A stretch of DNA of 64,000 nt from Vitreoscilla massiliensis (GTDB lineage: Bacteria > Pseudomonadota > Gammaproteobacteria > Burkholderiales > Neisseriaceae), in assembly GCF_001457815.1 (NCBI RefSeq), contig NZ_LN898220.1:310001-374000 (forward strand), in the 5' to 3' direction. Every line of letters starts with the position of its first letter. The first letter of the stretch is position 1. Shown piece after piece: positions 56,874 to 64,000 of the stretch. The translations under genes and the position numbers were made by a program. The notes beneath the pieces were generated by a model. It made no database searches. It had not been told where the DNA came from and saw nothing but the letters and a program-made list of their open reading frames with translations.

Positions 56874-57449
56874 ATGAACTTACAATACGGATTGCCCGCC
56901 AATTTAATGGCGTGGGCGGAACAAAACCACGACAAACTCTCACCACCGGTGTGCAATGCGGCGGTGTTTCCCGATGGTGATTACATCATCAATATGGTCG
57001 GCGGCCCTAACTACCGCACCGATTTTCATTGCAACCCAACCGAAGAGATTTTTTACCAAATCAAAGGCAATGCGCATTTGAACATATGGGACCGCGGCAA
57101 GTTTGAACAAATCCTCATCAAGGAAGGCGATATTTTTTTATTGCCAGCCAACCTCATTCATTCACCACAACGCCCAGAACCGGGTTTGTGCTTGCTCATC
57201 GAAAAACCGCGCCCTGAAGGCCATCCTGATGCATTGAATTGGTATTGCGCCAATTGTGCGACGCTGGTGTTCAGTGCCAGCGGTCAATTGACCAATTTGG
57301 TTGAGAACTTGCCGGCTTGGTACCAATTGTTCTATCAAAAACCCGATGCTGAGCGGGTGTGCCCGTCTTGTGGCGAAGTCCATGCTGGCAAAGATGCCCA
57401 AACTTGGTTGGCACGCTTTAAAGATGTACACCAAATGGCGTATGGCTAA
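56874..57449 (+). CDS. nbaC: 3-Hydroxyanthranilate 3,4-dioxygenase
   Basis: 191 residues, a cupin dioxygenase turning 3-hydroxyanthranilate into aminocarboxymuconate semialdehyde, toward quinolinate or 2-nitrobenzoate-type degradation. Iron ligands are in DFHCNPTEEIFYQ (His, Glu) and LIHSPQRPEPG (His). The C-terminal rubredoxin-like site has CANC and CPSCGEVH, as in the bacterial homodimeric enzymes. GGAG lies before the ATG. No other kynurenine-pathway gene is nearby, so its metabolic partner genes must be elsewhere. A bidirectional terminator follows. Confidence 0.94.
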   Translation: MNLQYGLPANLMAWAEQNHDKLSPPVCNAAVFPDGDYIINMVGGPNYRTDFHCNPTEEIFYQIKGNAHLNIWDRGKFEQILIKEGDIFLLPANLIHSPQRPEPGLCLLIEKPRPEGHPDALNWYCANCATLVFSASGQLTNLVENLPAWYQLFYQKPDAERVCPSCGEVHAGKDAQTWLARFKDVHQMAYG

Positions 57450-57463
57450 GCCTCTAGTCCAGC

Positions 57464-57496
57464 AAAAAAGCCCGCAAACATGTGCGGGCTTTTTTA
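57464..57496. terminator. Bidirectional terminator
   Basis: GCCCGCA/TGCGGGC stem flanked by AAAAAA and TTTTTT, between the convergent dioxygenase and permease genes. Confidence 0.88.
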
Positions 57497-57508
57497 TCGG
57501 TTTAAAAC

Positions 57509-58945
57509 TTACGCTTCTTTGTTTTTTTGCAATTGCGCTTGGATTTCCAAACGTTGCTTTTCCGCTTCGGCGCGTTGTTCACCACCCCAGTTGAATTTCT
57601 GCGCCATCATGCCCAATACCACCACGATGCCACCGAAAATACTGGTGTAAACCACTTCATTGAAGAAGGTGCCTTCGATGACCATGATTACCAAAGAAGC
57701 CACAATCACGGCAATCACCGCATAGGTCAACCATGGGAACAACCACATTTTCAATTGGATGTGGGTGCCAGAGGCTTCCAATTTGCGACGCATGTTCAAT
57801 TGTGACACGGCAATGCACAAGTACACCAACAAGGCGATGGCACCGGTAGCCGCCATCAACACATCAAACACGTTCATTTTGTCGGTTGCGGTCAAAACAA
57901 TGGTAATCAACGCCAAAATGCTGGACACCAACACACCCACATACGGCGCTTTGGTATTTTTGCCCAAGATTTGGAAGGCTTTAGGCGCATCACCACGGCG
58001 TGACAATGAGAACAACATGCGGCTAGAGGTGTACAAAGCCGAGTTAAAGCAGCTACACACCGACGTCAACACCACGAAGTTAACGATTTGCTTGGCGTAA
58101 GGAATGCCCAAGTGTTGCATGGTCACAGCGTAAGTGCCCACGGTAGAGTCTTTCAAACCTGGATCGGTATACGGCACCAAACACACCACGATGAAAATTG
58201 AACCGATGTAGAACAAAGAAATGCGCCATACCACCGAACGCGTGGTGCGGATAATTTCTTTACTAGGGTCTTTCGCTTCAGCTGCCGCCACAGTGACAAT
58301 CTCCGCGCCAATAAACGCAAACATCGCCCCGAGCAAGGCCACCACCACCGATTGGAAACCATTAGGCATAAAGCCTTGGCTGGTCAAATGCTCAATGCCA
58401 CTGACGTCACCAAACGGCCAAATGTGCACGATGGCAGACGCACCAATGATGATGAACGCCACAATCGCCACCACTTTGATTAAGGCAAACCAAAATTCAA
58501 ATTCACCATAATTCTTCACGTGCATGAAGTTCACTGCCATCAAAGCCAAGGTCACAATCAACATGTAACCCCAAATTGGAATGGCCGGTATCCAAGAATT
58601 CAAAATTGCCCCTGCCACATAGGCTTCCCAACCCATTAACAGCGACCAAAAACTCCAATACAACCAACCGATGGTAAAACCTGCCCAACGGCCAATGGCG
58701 CGGTCGGCATAAGTCGAGAATGAACCGGTATCAGGTTGCGCTACAGCCATTTCGCCCAGCATGCGCATCACCAACACCACCAAGATACCACCACCCAAAT
58801 ATGCCAAGATGGCCGCAGGACCGGCATTGGCGATGACTTTACCAGAGCCAACAAACAAGGCTCCCCCAATAACGCCGGCGATGGACAACATCGTCAGATG
58901 TCGCGACTTCAAACCGCCTTCTAATTGATTTCCTGAACTGCTCAT
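57509..58945 (-). CDS. Amino acid permease, GABA permease-like (APC family)
   Basis: 478 residues, 12 membrane helices. The N-terminal GGLKSRHLTMLSIAGVIGGALFVGSG and the RMLGEMAVAQPDTGSFSTYADRAIGRWAG-type segment (helix 3 region) are those of GabP and related aromatic/gamma-aminobutyrate permeases. MPNGFQSVVVALLGAMFAFIGAEIVTVAAAE and the SALYTSSRMLFSLSRRGDAP motif also fit. It should import an amino acid with protons; the substrate (GABA, Pro or aromatic) cannot be fixed by eye. The charged Gln/Glu/Lys tail is short. Confidence 0.9.
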   Translation of the reverse strand: MSSSGNQLEGGLKSRHLTMLSIAGVIGGALFVGSGKVIANAGPAAILAYLGGGILVVLVMRMLGEMAVAQPDTGSFSTYADRAIGRWAGFTIGWLYWSFWSLLMGWEAYVAGAILNSWIPAIPIWGYMLIVTLALMAVNFMHVKNYGEFEFWFALIKVVAIVAFIIIGASAIVHIWPFGDVSGIEHLTSQGFMPNGFQSVVVALLGAMFAFIGAEIVTVAAAEAKDPSKEIIRTTRSVVWRISLFYIGSIFIVVCLVPYTDPGLKDSTVGTYAVTMQHLGIPYAKQIVNFVVLTSVCSCFNSALYTSSRMLFSLSRRGDAPKAFQILGKNTKAPYVGVLVSSILALITIVLTATDKMNVFDVLMAATGAIALLVYLCIAVSQLNMRRKLEASGTHIQLKMWLFPWLTYAVIAVIVASLVIMVIEGTFFNEVVYTSIFGGIVVVLGMMAQKFNWGGEQRAEAEKQRLEIQAQLQKNKEA

Positions 58946-59371
58946 AGCTGAAACTCCTCACCTTGTTACCACACTTTGTCCTTCATACAGATGTAATCGG
59001 ACAAAATATTTTTATTAAGATTTTTATTCTTGCGATGCAGCACAAATATACCTATCAATAAAAATTGACACAATATCAATATGATAGAGATTTCACCTTA
59101 TTAATATATTTTGCAGTGCAGAAACAAGTTCCGCTAAATGAAACAACTTTGATTTTATACGCAATATTTTCGCAGCAGACGTAAGTTTATTATTAACAAT
59201 GAACTGACATATTTTTTTCATGTCGATTTTAACTAGATTAAAAATGCGCATTTTTGCATGACAATTTCACGTTTACTTATTCACAATAATGTGTATTGAA
59301 ACACTTGATTTTTCTACAAATAACAAAGCGGCCTGTAGGTTTACAGGCCGCTTTTAACATCCATATACACA
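58946..59371. other. AT-rich gene-free stretch
   Basis: About 425 bp between the permease gene and azlD. Strongly AT-rich, with one uptake pair at 59325. It likely holds the permease promoter, but I see no site I would defend. Confidence 0.55.
59325..59354. repeat. Inverted DUS pair behind azlD
   Basis: AAAGCGGCCTGTA and its complement with a 4-nt loop; downstream of the azlCD operon on the reverse strand. Confidence 0.8.
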
Positions 59372-59704
59372 TTAACTGAACAAATAAAGTAATAAGTTCA
59401 AAATGGCCACACCGGTGACCATCGCCACCAACACATTGCGCCAGCGTGCGTACACCAACAAAACCAGCAATAAGGCCAAAATTTGCGCCAACAATTCCCG
59501 CCATTCATGCAGTGCAAATGCGGCCTGTAAGGGCAAGGCCGCCAGTATCAACACCATCATCACACTCAAAGGCAGGGCGAAATTCAAGGCATTGAGCCAT
59601 GGCGATTCCAACAGTTTGCGTGGCAATAAAGTCGGCGCGGCGCGCAGCACAAATGTGATGGCGCTCATGCACACCAAGGCGATGAAAAATACCGTATTGC
59701 TCAT
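59372..59704 (-). CDS. azlD: Branched-chain amino acid exporter small subunit AzlD
   Basis: 110 residues with four hydrophobic helices (TVFFIALVCMSAITFVLRAAP; NFALPLSVMMVLILAALPL; LLAQILALLLVLLVYARW; VLVAMVTGVAILNLLLYLF). Together with AzlC it exports branched-chain amino acids or analogues. The start overlaps the azlC stop by 4 bp, which fixes it at 59704 although the frame is open further. One uptake word is inside near 59522. Confidence 0.9.
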   Translation of the reverse strand: MSNTVFFIALVCMSAITFVLRAAPTLLPRKLLESPWLNALNFALPLSVMMVLILAALPLQAAFALHEWRELLAQILALLLVLLVYARWRNVLVAMVTGVAILNLLLYLFS

Positions 59705-60384
59705 GCTGCCCTCCTTTTGCTGCTGCGCAATTGCCACAATAAGATGCCCAGTGCACACAGCCCCACCGCCAGCAGCAGCAAATAATCAATGCTGACAAAA
59801 CGGGCGATGCTAAAGGCCAGCACTGCCAACACACACGGCCACCACACGCGTTTGGCTTGGTATTGCTCATATGCCAACACCACAAACAAACAGGTCAAGG
59901 CAAAATCCAAATGCGGTATCAAATCGTTCAAACCTGCGCCTATGCCCAAGCCGATGACCGTACCAACGACCCAATACATTTGATTGAGCCAAACGATTTT
60001 GACAAACAGTTTTTGCGCTGTTTGTTGCGGTAAGGTGGTCAGCAGCGAAAAGCTCTCATCGGTTAAGGCAAACAAGGCATACCAACGCTTGATATGGCGT
60101 TTGGGCAGCTGTTGCAATAAGGGCAAGGCATAAAAGATGTGGCGCAGATTGATGACCAGTGTGTTCACGCTCAAAGCGGCCACACCAGCGCCAGCGGCCA
60201 ACATCGGAATGGCGGCGTATTGCGCCGCACCCGAATACAAAAACAGGCTCAGCAATACTGCCCACCACCACGGCAGCCCTGCCGCACTCATTAACACACC
60301 AAAGGCGATGGCTGCAGGCACATAGCCCATGCCCACGGGCATGCTCAGGCGCAGCGCTTCTTTCCAAGCGGATTGTTGGGACAT
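59701..60384 (-). CDS. azlC: Branched-chain amino acid exporter large subunit AzlC
   Basis: 227 residues, about five or six helices. AzlC signatures: SMPVGMGYVPAAIAFGVLMSAAGL, YSGAAQYAAIPMLAAGAG, NTLVINLRHIFYALPLL and FALTDESFSLL. It forms the two-component exporter with AzlD. It lies 7 bp behind slyX on the same strand, so slyX-azlC-azlD may be one unit. Confidence 0.93.
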   Translation of the reverse strand: MSQQSAWKEALRLSMPVGMGYVPAAIAFGVLMSAAGLPWWWAVLLSLFLYSGAAQYAAIPMLAAGAGVAALSVNTLVINLRHIFYALPLLQQLPKRHIKRWYALFALTDESFSLLTTLPQQTAQKLFVKIVWLNQMYWVVGTVIGLGIGAGLNDLIPHLDFALTCLFVVLAYEQYQAKRVWWPCVLAVLAFSIARFVSIDYLLLLAVGLCALGILLWQLRSSKRRAA

Positions 60385-60391
60385 AACTCAC

Positions 60392-60601
60392 TCAATAATG
60401 GGGTGGCGGCTCATTGCCGCTGGTAGACATTTGGTTATCAGCCGCTTCGCTGAATTTGCGATACAGCAATTGCAATTGTTTTTGTTGCGAGGCCAGTTGT
60501 TCGTACAATTCGCTGATTTGTTTGTTCAACACATCTATGGTGTCGTCTTGCAGCGCCAGACGAATTTCCAATTCGGTAATGCGTGTGTCCATGTCTTGCA
60601 T
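60392..60601 (-). CDS. slyX: SlyX family protein
   Basis: 69 residues, a coiled coil (TRITELEIRLALQDDTIDVL and LNKQISELYEQLASQQKQLQ) with the typical C-terminal EPPPHY. Conserved in proteobacteria; function unknown despite the name. An ATG three codons further in is an alternative start. It lies just upstream of azlC. Confidence 0.9.
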   Translation of the reverse strand: MQDMDTRITELEIRLALQDDTIDVLNKQISELYEQLASQQKQLQLLYRKFSEAADNQMSTSGNEPPPHY

Positions 60602-60666
60602 CGCTGTTCCTTCCTAATTAAGCCTCTGTAAGCAAGCGATATGGCTTTTACAGGCCGCTTGATAAC

Positions 60667-60691
60667 AAAAAACCGCCCGGAGGCGGTTTTT
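60667..60691 (-). terminator. Terminator of the ATP synthase operon
   Basis: ACCGCC/GGCGGT stem with a 4-nt loop; on the reverse strand it is followed by six Ts, 17 bp behind the atpC stop. Confidence 0.85.
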
Positions 60692-60707
60692 ATCAGACAG
60701 CTTGGTA

Positions 60708-61130
60708 TCAATGACGACGGTTGCGCAAATGGTCCAAGGTTTTCAACTGAGCAATTGCAGCGGCCAATGCGGCTTCTGCAGTTGCGCGTGCTTTGTCGCT
60801 GTCGGCTGCTTTCAATTGTTTCTCAGCAGCTTCCAATGCGGTTTTCGCACGTTCAGCATCCAATTCTTGGCTGCGAACCGCAACGTCTGCCAACACGGTG
60901 ATTTTAGAAGGTTGAACTTCCAACAAACCACCAGCAATGGCAACAGTCACTTCTTCCGCTTGACCAGGCACTTGCAAACGCAATACACCTGGACGAACCT
61001 TACTCAAAATCGGCACGTGTTGTGGATAAATACCCAGCTCACCGCTTTCGGTAGGCACCACAACAAAGCTGGCCTCACCCGAATAAATGGTGGCTTCGTT
61101 ACTCACCACTTCAACTTGCATGGTACTCAT
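60708..61130 (-). CDS. atpC: ATP synthase F1 epsilon subunit
   Basis: 140 residues, the central-stalk epsilon subunit of F1. The N-terminal beta sandwich (VVSNEATIYSGEASFVVVPT, GELGIYPQHVPILSKVRPG) is followed by the C-terminal helical hairpin (AKTALEAAEKQLKAADSDKA). The length is normal. It is the last gene of the atp operon, 10 bp behind atpD. Confidence 0.96.
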   Translation of the reverse strand: MSTMQVEVVSNEATIYSGEASFVVVPTESGELGIYPQHVPILSKVRPGVLRLQVPGQAEEVTVAIAGGLLEVQPSKITVLADVAVRSQELDAERAKTALEAAEKQLKAADSDKARATAEAALAAAIAQLKTLDHLRNRRH

Positions 61131-61140
61131 GCTTGCCTCC

Positions 61141-62538
61141 TTAGTTTAAGGTTTCAGCTTTAGCTGCAGCCTCTTCAATGCCACCAACCATGTAGAACGC
61201 TTGTTCTGGCAAGTGGTCGTATTCACCATTCAAAATGGCTTTAAAGCCTTTGATGGTGTCGCGCAATGACACGTATTTGCCTGGAGAACCAGTAAACACT
61301 TCAGCCACGTGGAACGGTTGAGACAAGAAGCGTTGGATCTTACGAGCACGCATCACAGTCAATTTGTCTTCTTCAGACAACTCGTCCATACCCAAAATCG
61401 CGATGATGTCACGCAATTCTTTGTATTTTTGCAAAGTAGCTTGTACGCCACGAGCCACTGAGTAGTGTTCATCGCCCAAAACTGCTGGGTCCAATTGACG
61501 TGAAGTTGAATCCAATGGGTCTACCGCAGGGTAAATACCCAAAGAAGCAATGTCACGGCTCAATACGACAGTTGCATCCAAGTGAGCAAACGTAGTAGCA
61601 GGAGACGGGTCAGTCAAGTCATCCGCAGGTACGTATACGGCTTGAATCGAAGTAATAGAACCGGTTTGTGTAGAAGCAATACGCTCTTGCAAACGACCCA
61701 TTTCTTCGGCCAATGTTGGTTGGTAACCCACAGCTGAAGGCATACGACCTAACAATGCAGACACTTCAGTACCGGCCAAGGTGTAACGGTAAATGTTGTC
61801 GATGAACAACAATACGTCACGGCCTTTACCGTTTTCGTCTTTTTGGTCACGGAAGTATTCGGCCATGGTCAAACCAGTCAAGGCAACGCGCAAACGGTTA
61901 CCAGGAGGTTCATTCATTTGACCGTAAACCATCGCTACTTTGTCGAGTACGTTAGACTCTTTCATCTCGTGGTAGAAGTCATTACCTTCACGGGTACGTT
62001 CACCCACGCCGGCAAATACAGACAAACCACTGTGTGCTTTAGCGATGTTGTTAATCAATTCCATCATGTTCACGGTTTTGCCCACACCGGCACCACCGAA
62101 CAAGCCCACTTTACCACCCTTAGCGAATGGGCAAAGCAAGTCAATCACTTTGATACCGGTTTCCAACAATTCGGTAGAGCTAGACAACTCATCGAATTTA
62201 GGAGCGGCACGGTGAATGGCCAAACCTGTTTCAGCGCCGATAGGACCGGCTTCGTCTACAGGGTTGCCCAACACGTCCATAATACGGCCCAAGGTTTTTA
62301 CACCCACTGGTACAGTAATAGGGTTACCGGTGTTGGTCACTGCCAAACCACGTTTCAAACCATCTGAACTGCCCATGGCAATGGTACGTACCACGCCATC
62401 ACCCAACAATTGTTGGACTTCAAGGGTCAGATCAGCGTCAACCAATTTCAGGGCGTCAAACACATTAGGGATGGCATCACGTGGAAATTCCACGTCTACC
62501 ACTGGCCCAATGATTTGAACGATTTTGCCTTGGCTCAT
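61141..62538 (-). CDS. atpD: ATP synthase F1 beta subunit
   Basis: 465 residues, the catalytic F1 subunit. P-loop GGAGVGKT at residues 148-155, the ALTGLTMAEYFRD segment, VLLFIDNIYRYTLAG (Walker B) and the DELSEEDKL motif are all present. TAAGG lies a few bases before the ATG. It follows atpG by 35 bp, and an uptake word sits in that gap at 62563. No irregularities seen. Confidence 0.98.
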   Translation of the reverse strand: MSQGKIVQIIGPVVDVEFPRDAIPNVFDALKLVDADLTLEVQQLLGDGVVRTIAMGSSDGLKRGLAVTNTGNPITVPVGVKTLGRIMDVLGNPVDEAGPIGAETGLAIHRAAPKFDELSSSTELLETGIKVIDLLCPFAKGGKVGLFGGAGVGKTVNMMELINNIAKAHSGLSVFAGVGERTREGNDFYHEMKESNVLDKVAMVYGQMNEPPGNRLRVALTGLTMAEYFRDQKDENGKGRDVLLFIDNIYRYTLAGTEVSALLGRMPSAVGYQPTLAEEMGRLQERIASTQTGSITSIQAVYVPADDLTDPSPATTFAHLDATVVLSRDIASLGIYPAVDPLDSTSRQLDPAVLGDEHYSVARGVQATLQKYKELRDIIAILGMDELSEEDKLTVMRARKIQRFLSQPFHVAEVFTGSPGKYVSLRDTIKGFKAILNGEYDHLPEQAFYMVGGIEEAAAKAETLN

Positions 62539-62573
62539 TATCGTATCCTAATGTATTGGAGGTTACAGGCCGC

Positions 62574-63446
62574 TTATACGGCTGCTGCACCCGCCACAAT
62601 TTCTGACAACTCTGTGGTAATTGCCGCTTGACGCGACTTGTTGTATACCAAACGCAATTCTTTAATGGCATTGCCTGCATTGTCGGTTGCGGCTTTCATT
62701 GCAACCATACGCGCGGCTTGTTCTGATGCCATGTTTTCACTGACAGATTGGTACACCACAGACTCTACATATCGACGTACTAAGAATTCAAGTACAGACA
62801 TAGGGTCAGGTTCGTAGATGTAGTCCCAGTTGTGAGATGCTGTTTCGCCTGGCTCTAACACATCTTCAGGCAAAGGCAACAACTGTTCCAAACGTGGCTC
62901 TTGTTTCATGGTGTTGACAAACTTAGAGTAAACCAAGTAAATCGCATCCAATTGACCTTTGGTGTAGCGGTCGAACAATACCGAGATGGCGCCCAATAAA
63001 GGTTCCATTTTGGGGGTATCGCCCAAGCCCACTTCGCTGGCCACCACATTCACTTGAGCACGTTGGCACGCAGCCAAACCTTTGCTGCCCAAGCAAACCA
63101 CATCACTTTTGATTCCTTCAGCGTCCAATTCCGCTACTTTAGCGAAGAAACGCTTCAGCGAGTTGGCATTCAGACCACCACACAAACCTTTGTCAGTGGA
63201 AACCAAAATAAAGCCAACTCGTCCAGAACCGGTGTGTTTTTTCAACAATGGCACTTCAACCTCTTGGTTAGAATCTGCCAAGTGAGCCATCACACCACGA
63301 ACTTTGTCTGCGTACGGACGCGCTTGGCGCATCCGTTCTTGAGTCTTACGCATCTTGGAAGTAGACACCATTTGCATCGCTTTAGTGATCTTTTGGGTAT
63401 TTTGAACACTGCGAATCTTGGTGAGAATTTCCTTTCCTACTGCCAT
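62574..63446 (-). CDS. atpG: ATP synthase F1 gamma subunit
   Basis: 290 residues, the rotor shaft of F1. The N-terminal helix AVGKEILTKIRSVQNTQKITKAMQMVSTSKMRK and the C-terminal helix AARMVAMKAATDNAGNAIKEL are diagnostic, as is STDKGLCGGLNANSLK. AAAGGAG precedes the ATG. It lies 21 bp behind atpA in the conserved order atpA-atpG-atpD-atpC. Confidence 0.97.
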   Translation of the reverse strand: MAVGKEILTKIRSVQNTQKITKAMQMVSTSKMRKTQERMRQARPYADKVRGVMAHLADSNQEVEVPLLKKHTGSGRVGFILVSTDKGLCGGLNANSLKRFFAKVAELDAEGIKSDVVCLGSKGLAACQRAQVNVVASEVGLGDTPKMEPLLGAISVLFDRYTKGQLDAIYLVYSKFVNTMKQEPRLEQLLPLPEDVLEPGETASHNWDYIYEPDPMSVLEFLVRRYVESVVYQSVSENMASEQAARMVAMKAATDNAGNAIKELRLVYNKSRQAAITTELSEIVAGAAAV

Positions 63447-63467
63447 CTTAAGACTCCTTTTAGCTTA

Positions 63468-64000
63468 TTACGCTTGAACGTAATCAGTTGATGCACGGAA
63501 AGATTGCATTGCTTTAGTCAACGCTTCTTCATCAGCATCAGACATTTTGCCAGAAGCATCCATGTCTTTGATCACATTAGGCAATTGAGTCTTAACGTTT
63601 GACAAGAACTCAGCTTCGAATGCCAAAGCTTTGCTCACAGGAACGCCTTCGTAAGAGCCATTGTTAATCGCCCACAAAGTCAAGGCCATTTCGCCAGTAG
63701 ACAAGGTGTTGAATTGTTTTTGCTTCATCAATTCAGTTACCACTTCACCATGACGCAATTGTTTGCGAGTGGCTTCATCCAAGTCAGATGCGAACTGAGA
63801 GAACGCAGCCAATTCACGGTATTGAGCCAAAGCCAAACGAATACCACCACCCAATTTTTTGATTACTTTGGTTTGCGCTGCACCACCTACGCGAGATACC
63901 GAAATACCTGCGTTGATTGCTGGGCGAATACCAGAGTTGAACAAGTCAGTTTCCAAGAAGATCTGACCGTCGGTAATCGAAATGACGTTGGTAGGTACGA
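63468..64000 (-). CDS. atpA: ATP synthase F1 alpha subunit (C-terminal part, cut by the window edge)
   Basis: The last 177 codons of the alpha subunit; the gene continues beyond base 64000. Visible: VPTNVISITDGQIF, then LETDLFNSGIRPAINAGISVSRVGGAAQTK, the conserved segment with the arginine finger (in SVSRVGGAAQ), and the helical C-terminal domain (LAQYRELAAFSQFASDLDEAT, RKQLRHGEVVTELMKQKQ). It is the first of the four F1 genes seen here. Confidence 0.97.
   Translation of the reverse strand, partial: VPTNVISITDGQIFLETDLFNSGIRPAINAGISVSRVGGAAQTKVIKKLGGGIRLALAQYRELAAFSQFASDLDEATRKQLRHGEVVTELMKQKQFNTLSTGEMALTLWAINNGSYEGVPVSKALAFEAEFLSNVKTQLPNVIKDMDASGKMSDADEEALTKAMQSFRASTDYVQA

Noticed and set aside
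2726..59354. Treating all DUS pairs simply as transcription terminators
   Set aside because: Many copies are single and inside genes, several pairs have the outward arm order without a T-run, and pairs also sit in operon gaps (cysH-cysD, cysN-cysJ). Termination is at most a secondary use.

Overview
The window is about 64 kb of chromosome from a bacterium of the family Neisseriaceae (Betaproteobacteria). LeuRS, the cys genes and the ATP synthase genes all read like Neisseriaceae proteins. A short word, GCGGCCTGTAA, is scattered about once per kilobase and often forms inverted pairs behind genes, exactly as DNA uptake sequences (DUS) do in this family. The word differs from the Neisseria, Kingella, Simonsiella and Eikenella dialects I know. 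A less-studied genus such as Vitreoscilla is possible, but I cannot name the species.

Layout of the left part: leuS (82-2706); two tandem exported TonB-C-domain proteins; a phospholipase D/cardiolipin synthase-like lipoprotein; a reverse-strand block of a lipoprotein, a small hydrolase, a small membrane protein, and the nitroreductase/WrbA pair; a YihY/BrkB membrane protein; an OmpA-type lipoprotein; and a tRNA-Ser(GGA).

From 12,064 to 27,209 lies an integrated element flanked by a perfect 14-bp repeat of the tRNA-Ser 3' end. It carries a P4-type integrase, a ribbon-helix-helix protein diverging from an AlpA-like gene, an AntA/KilAC antirepressor-like gene, a run of translationally coupled small genes, a split P4-like primase (zinc ribbon plus Toprim) and DUF927 ATPase, and a 2.2-kb gene-free region. 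That region holds iterons around an AT-rich core and a tandem 26-bp array of covarying mini-hairpins, which together look like a replication origin. After it come a zinc-ribbon protein, an orphan phage tail module (putative chaperone plus tape measure) and an OB-fold-like lipoprotein. I see no capsid, portal, terminase or lysis gene, so the element looks like a phage satellite or a strongly reduced prophage. It is nearly free of DUS, consistent with foreign origin.

To the right: a DUF883/YqjD-like protein; a biotin operon bioH-bioA-bioF-bioC-bioD (no bioB here); a LysR regulator diverging from a gallate/protocatechuate 4,5-dioxygenase locus (ligB interrupted by an in-frame TGA, ligA, MFS aromatic-acid transporter); an LDH2-family dehydrogenase; a DUF411 protein; a second LysR; the mdtJI spermidine exporter preceded by a candidate leader peptide; an RcnB-like protein; several small unknown genes; then the assimilatory sulfate reduction genes cysI, cysJ, cysN, cysD, cysH (reverse strand) and cysG (forward). 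CysH is of the APS-reductase type, which fits the absence of cysC: sulfate goes to APS (CysDN), to sulfite (CysH), to sulfide (CysIJ) with siroheme from CysG.

The right end has three overlapping Cys-rich lipoproteins, 3-hydroxyanthranilate dioxygenase, a GABA-permease-like transporter, azlCD, slyX, and the 3' end of the F1 ATP synthase operon (atpC, atpD, atpG, partial atpA leaving the window). All readings are by eye; no search or folding program was run.
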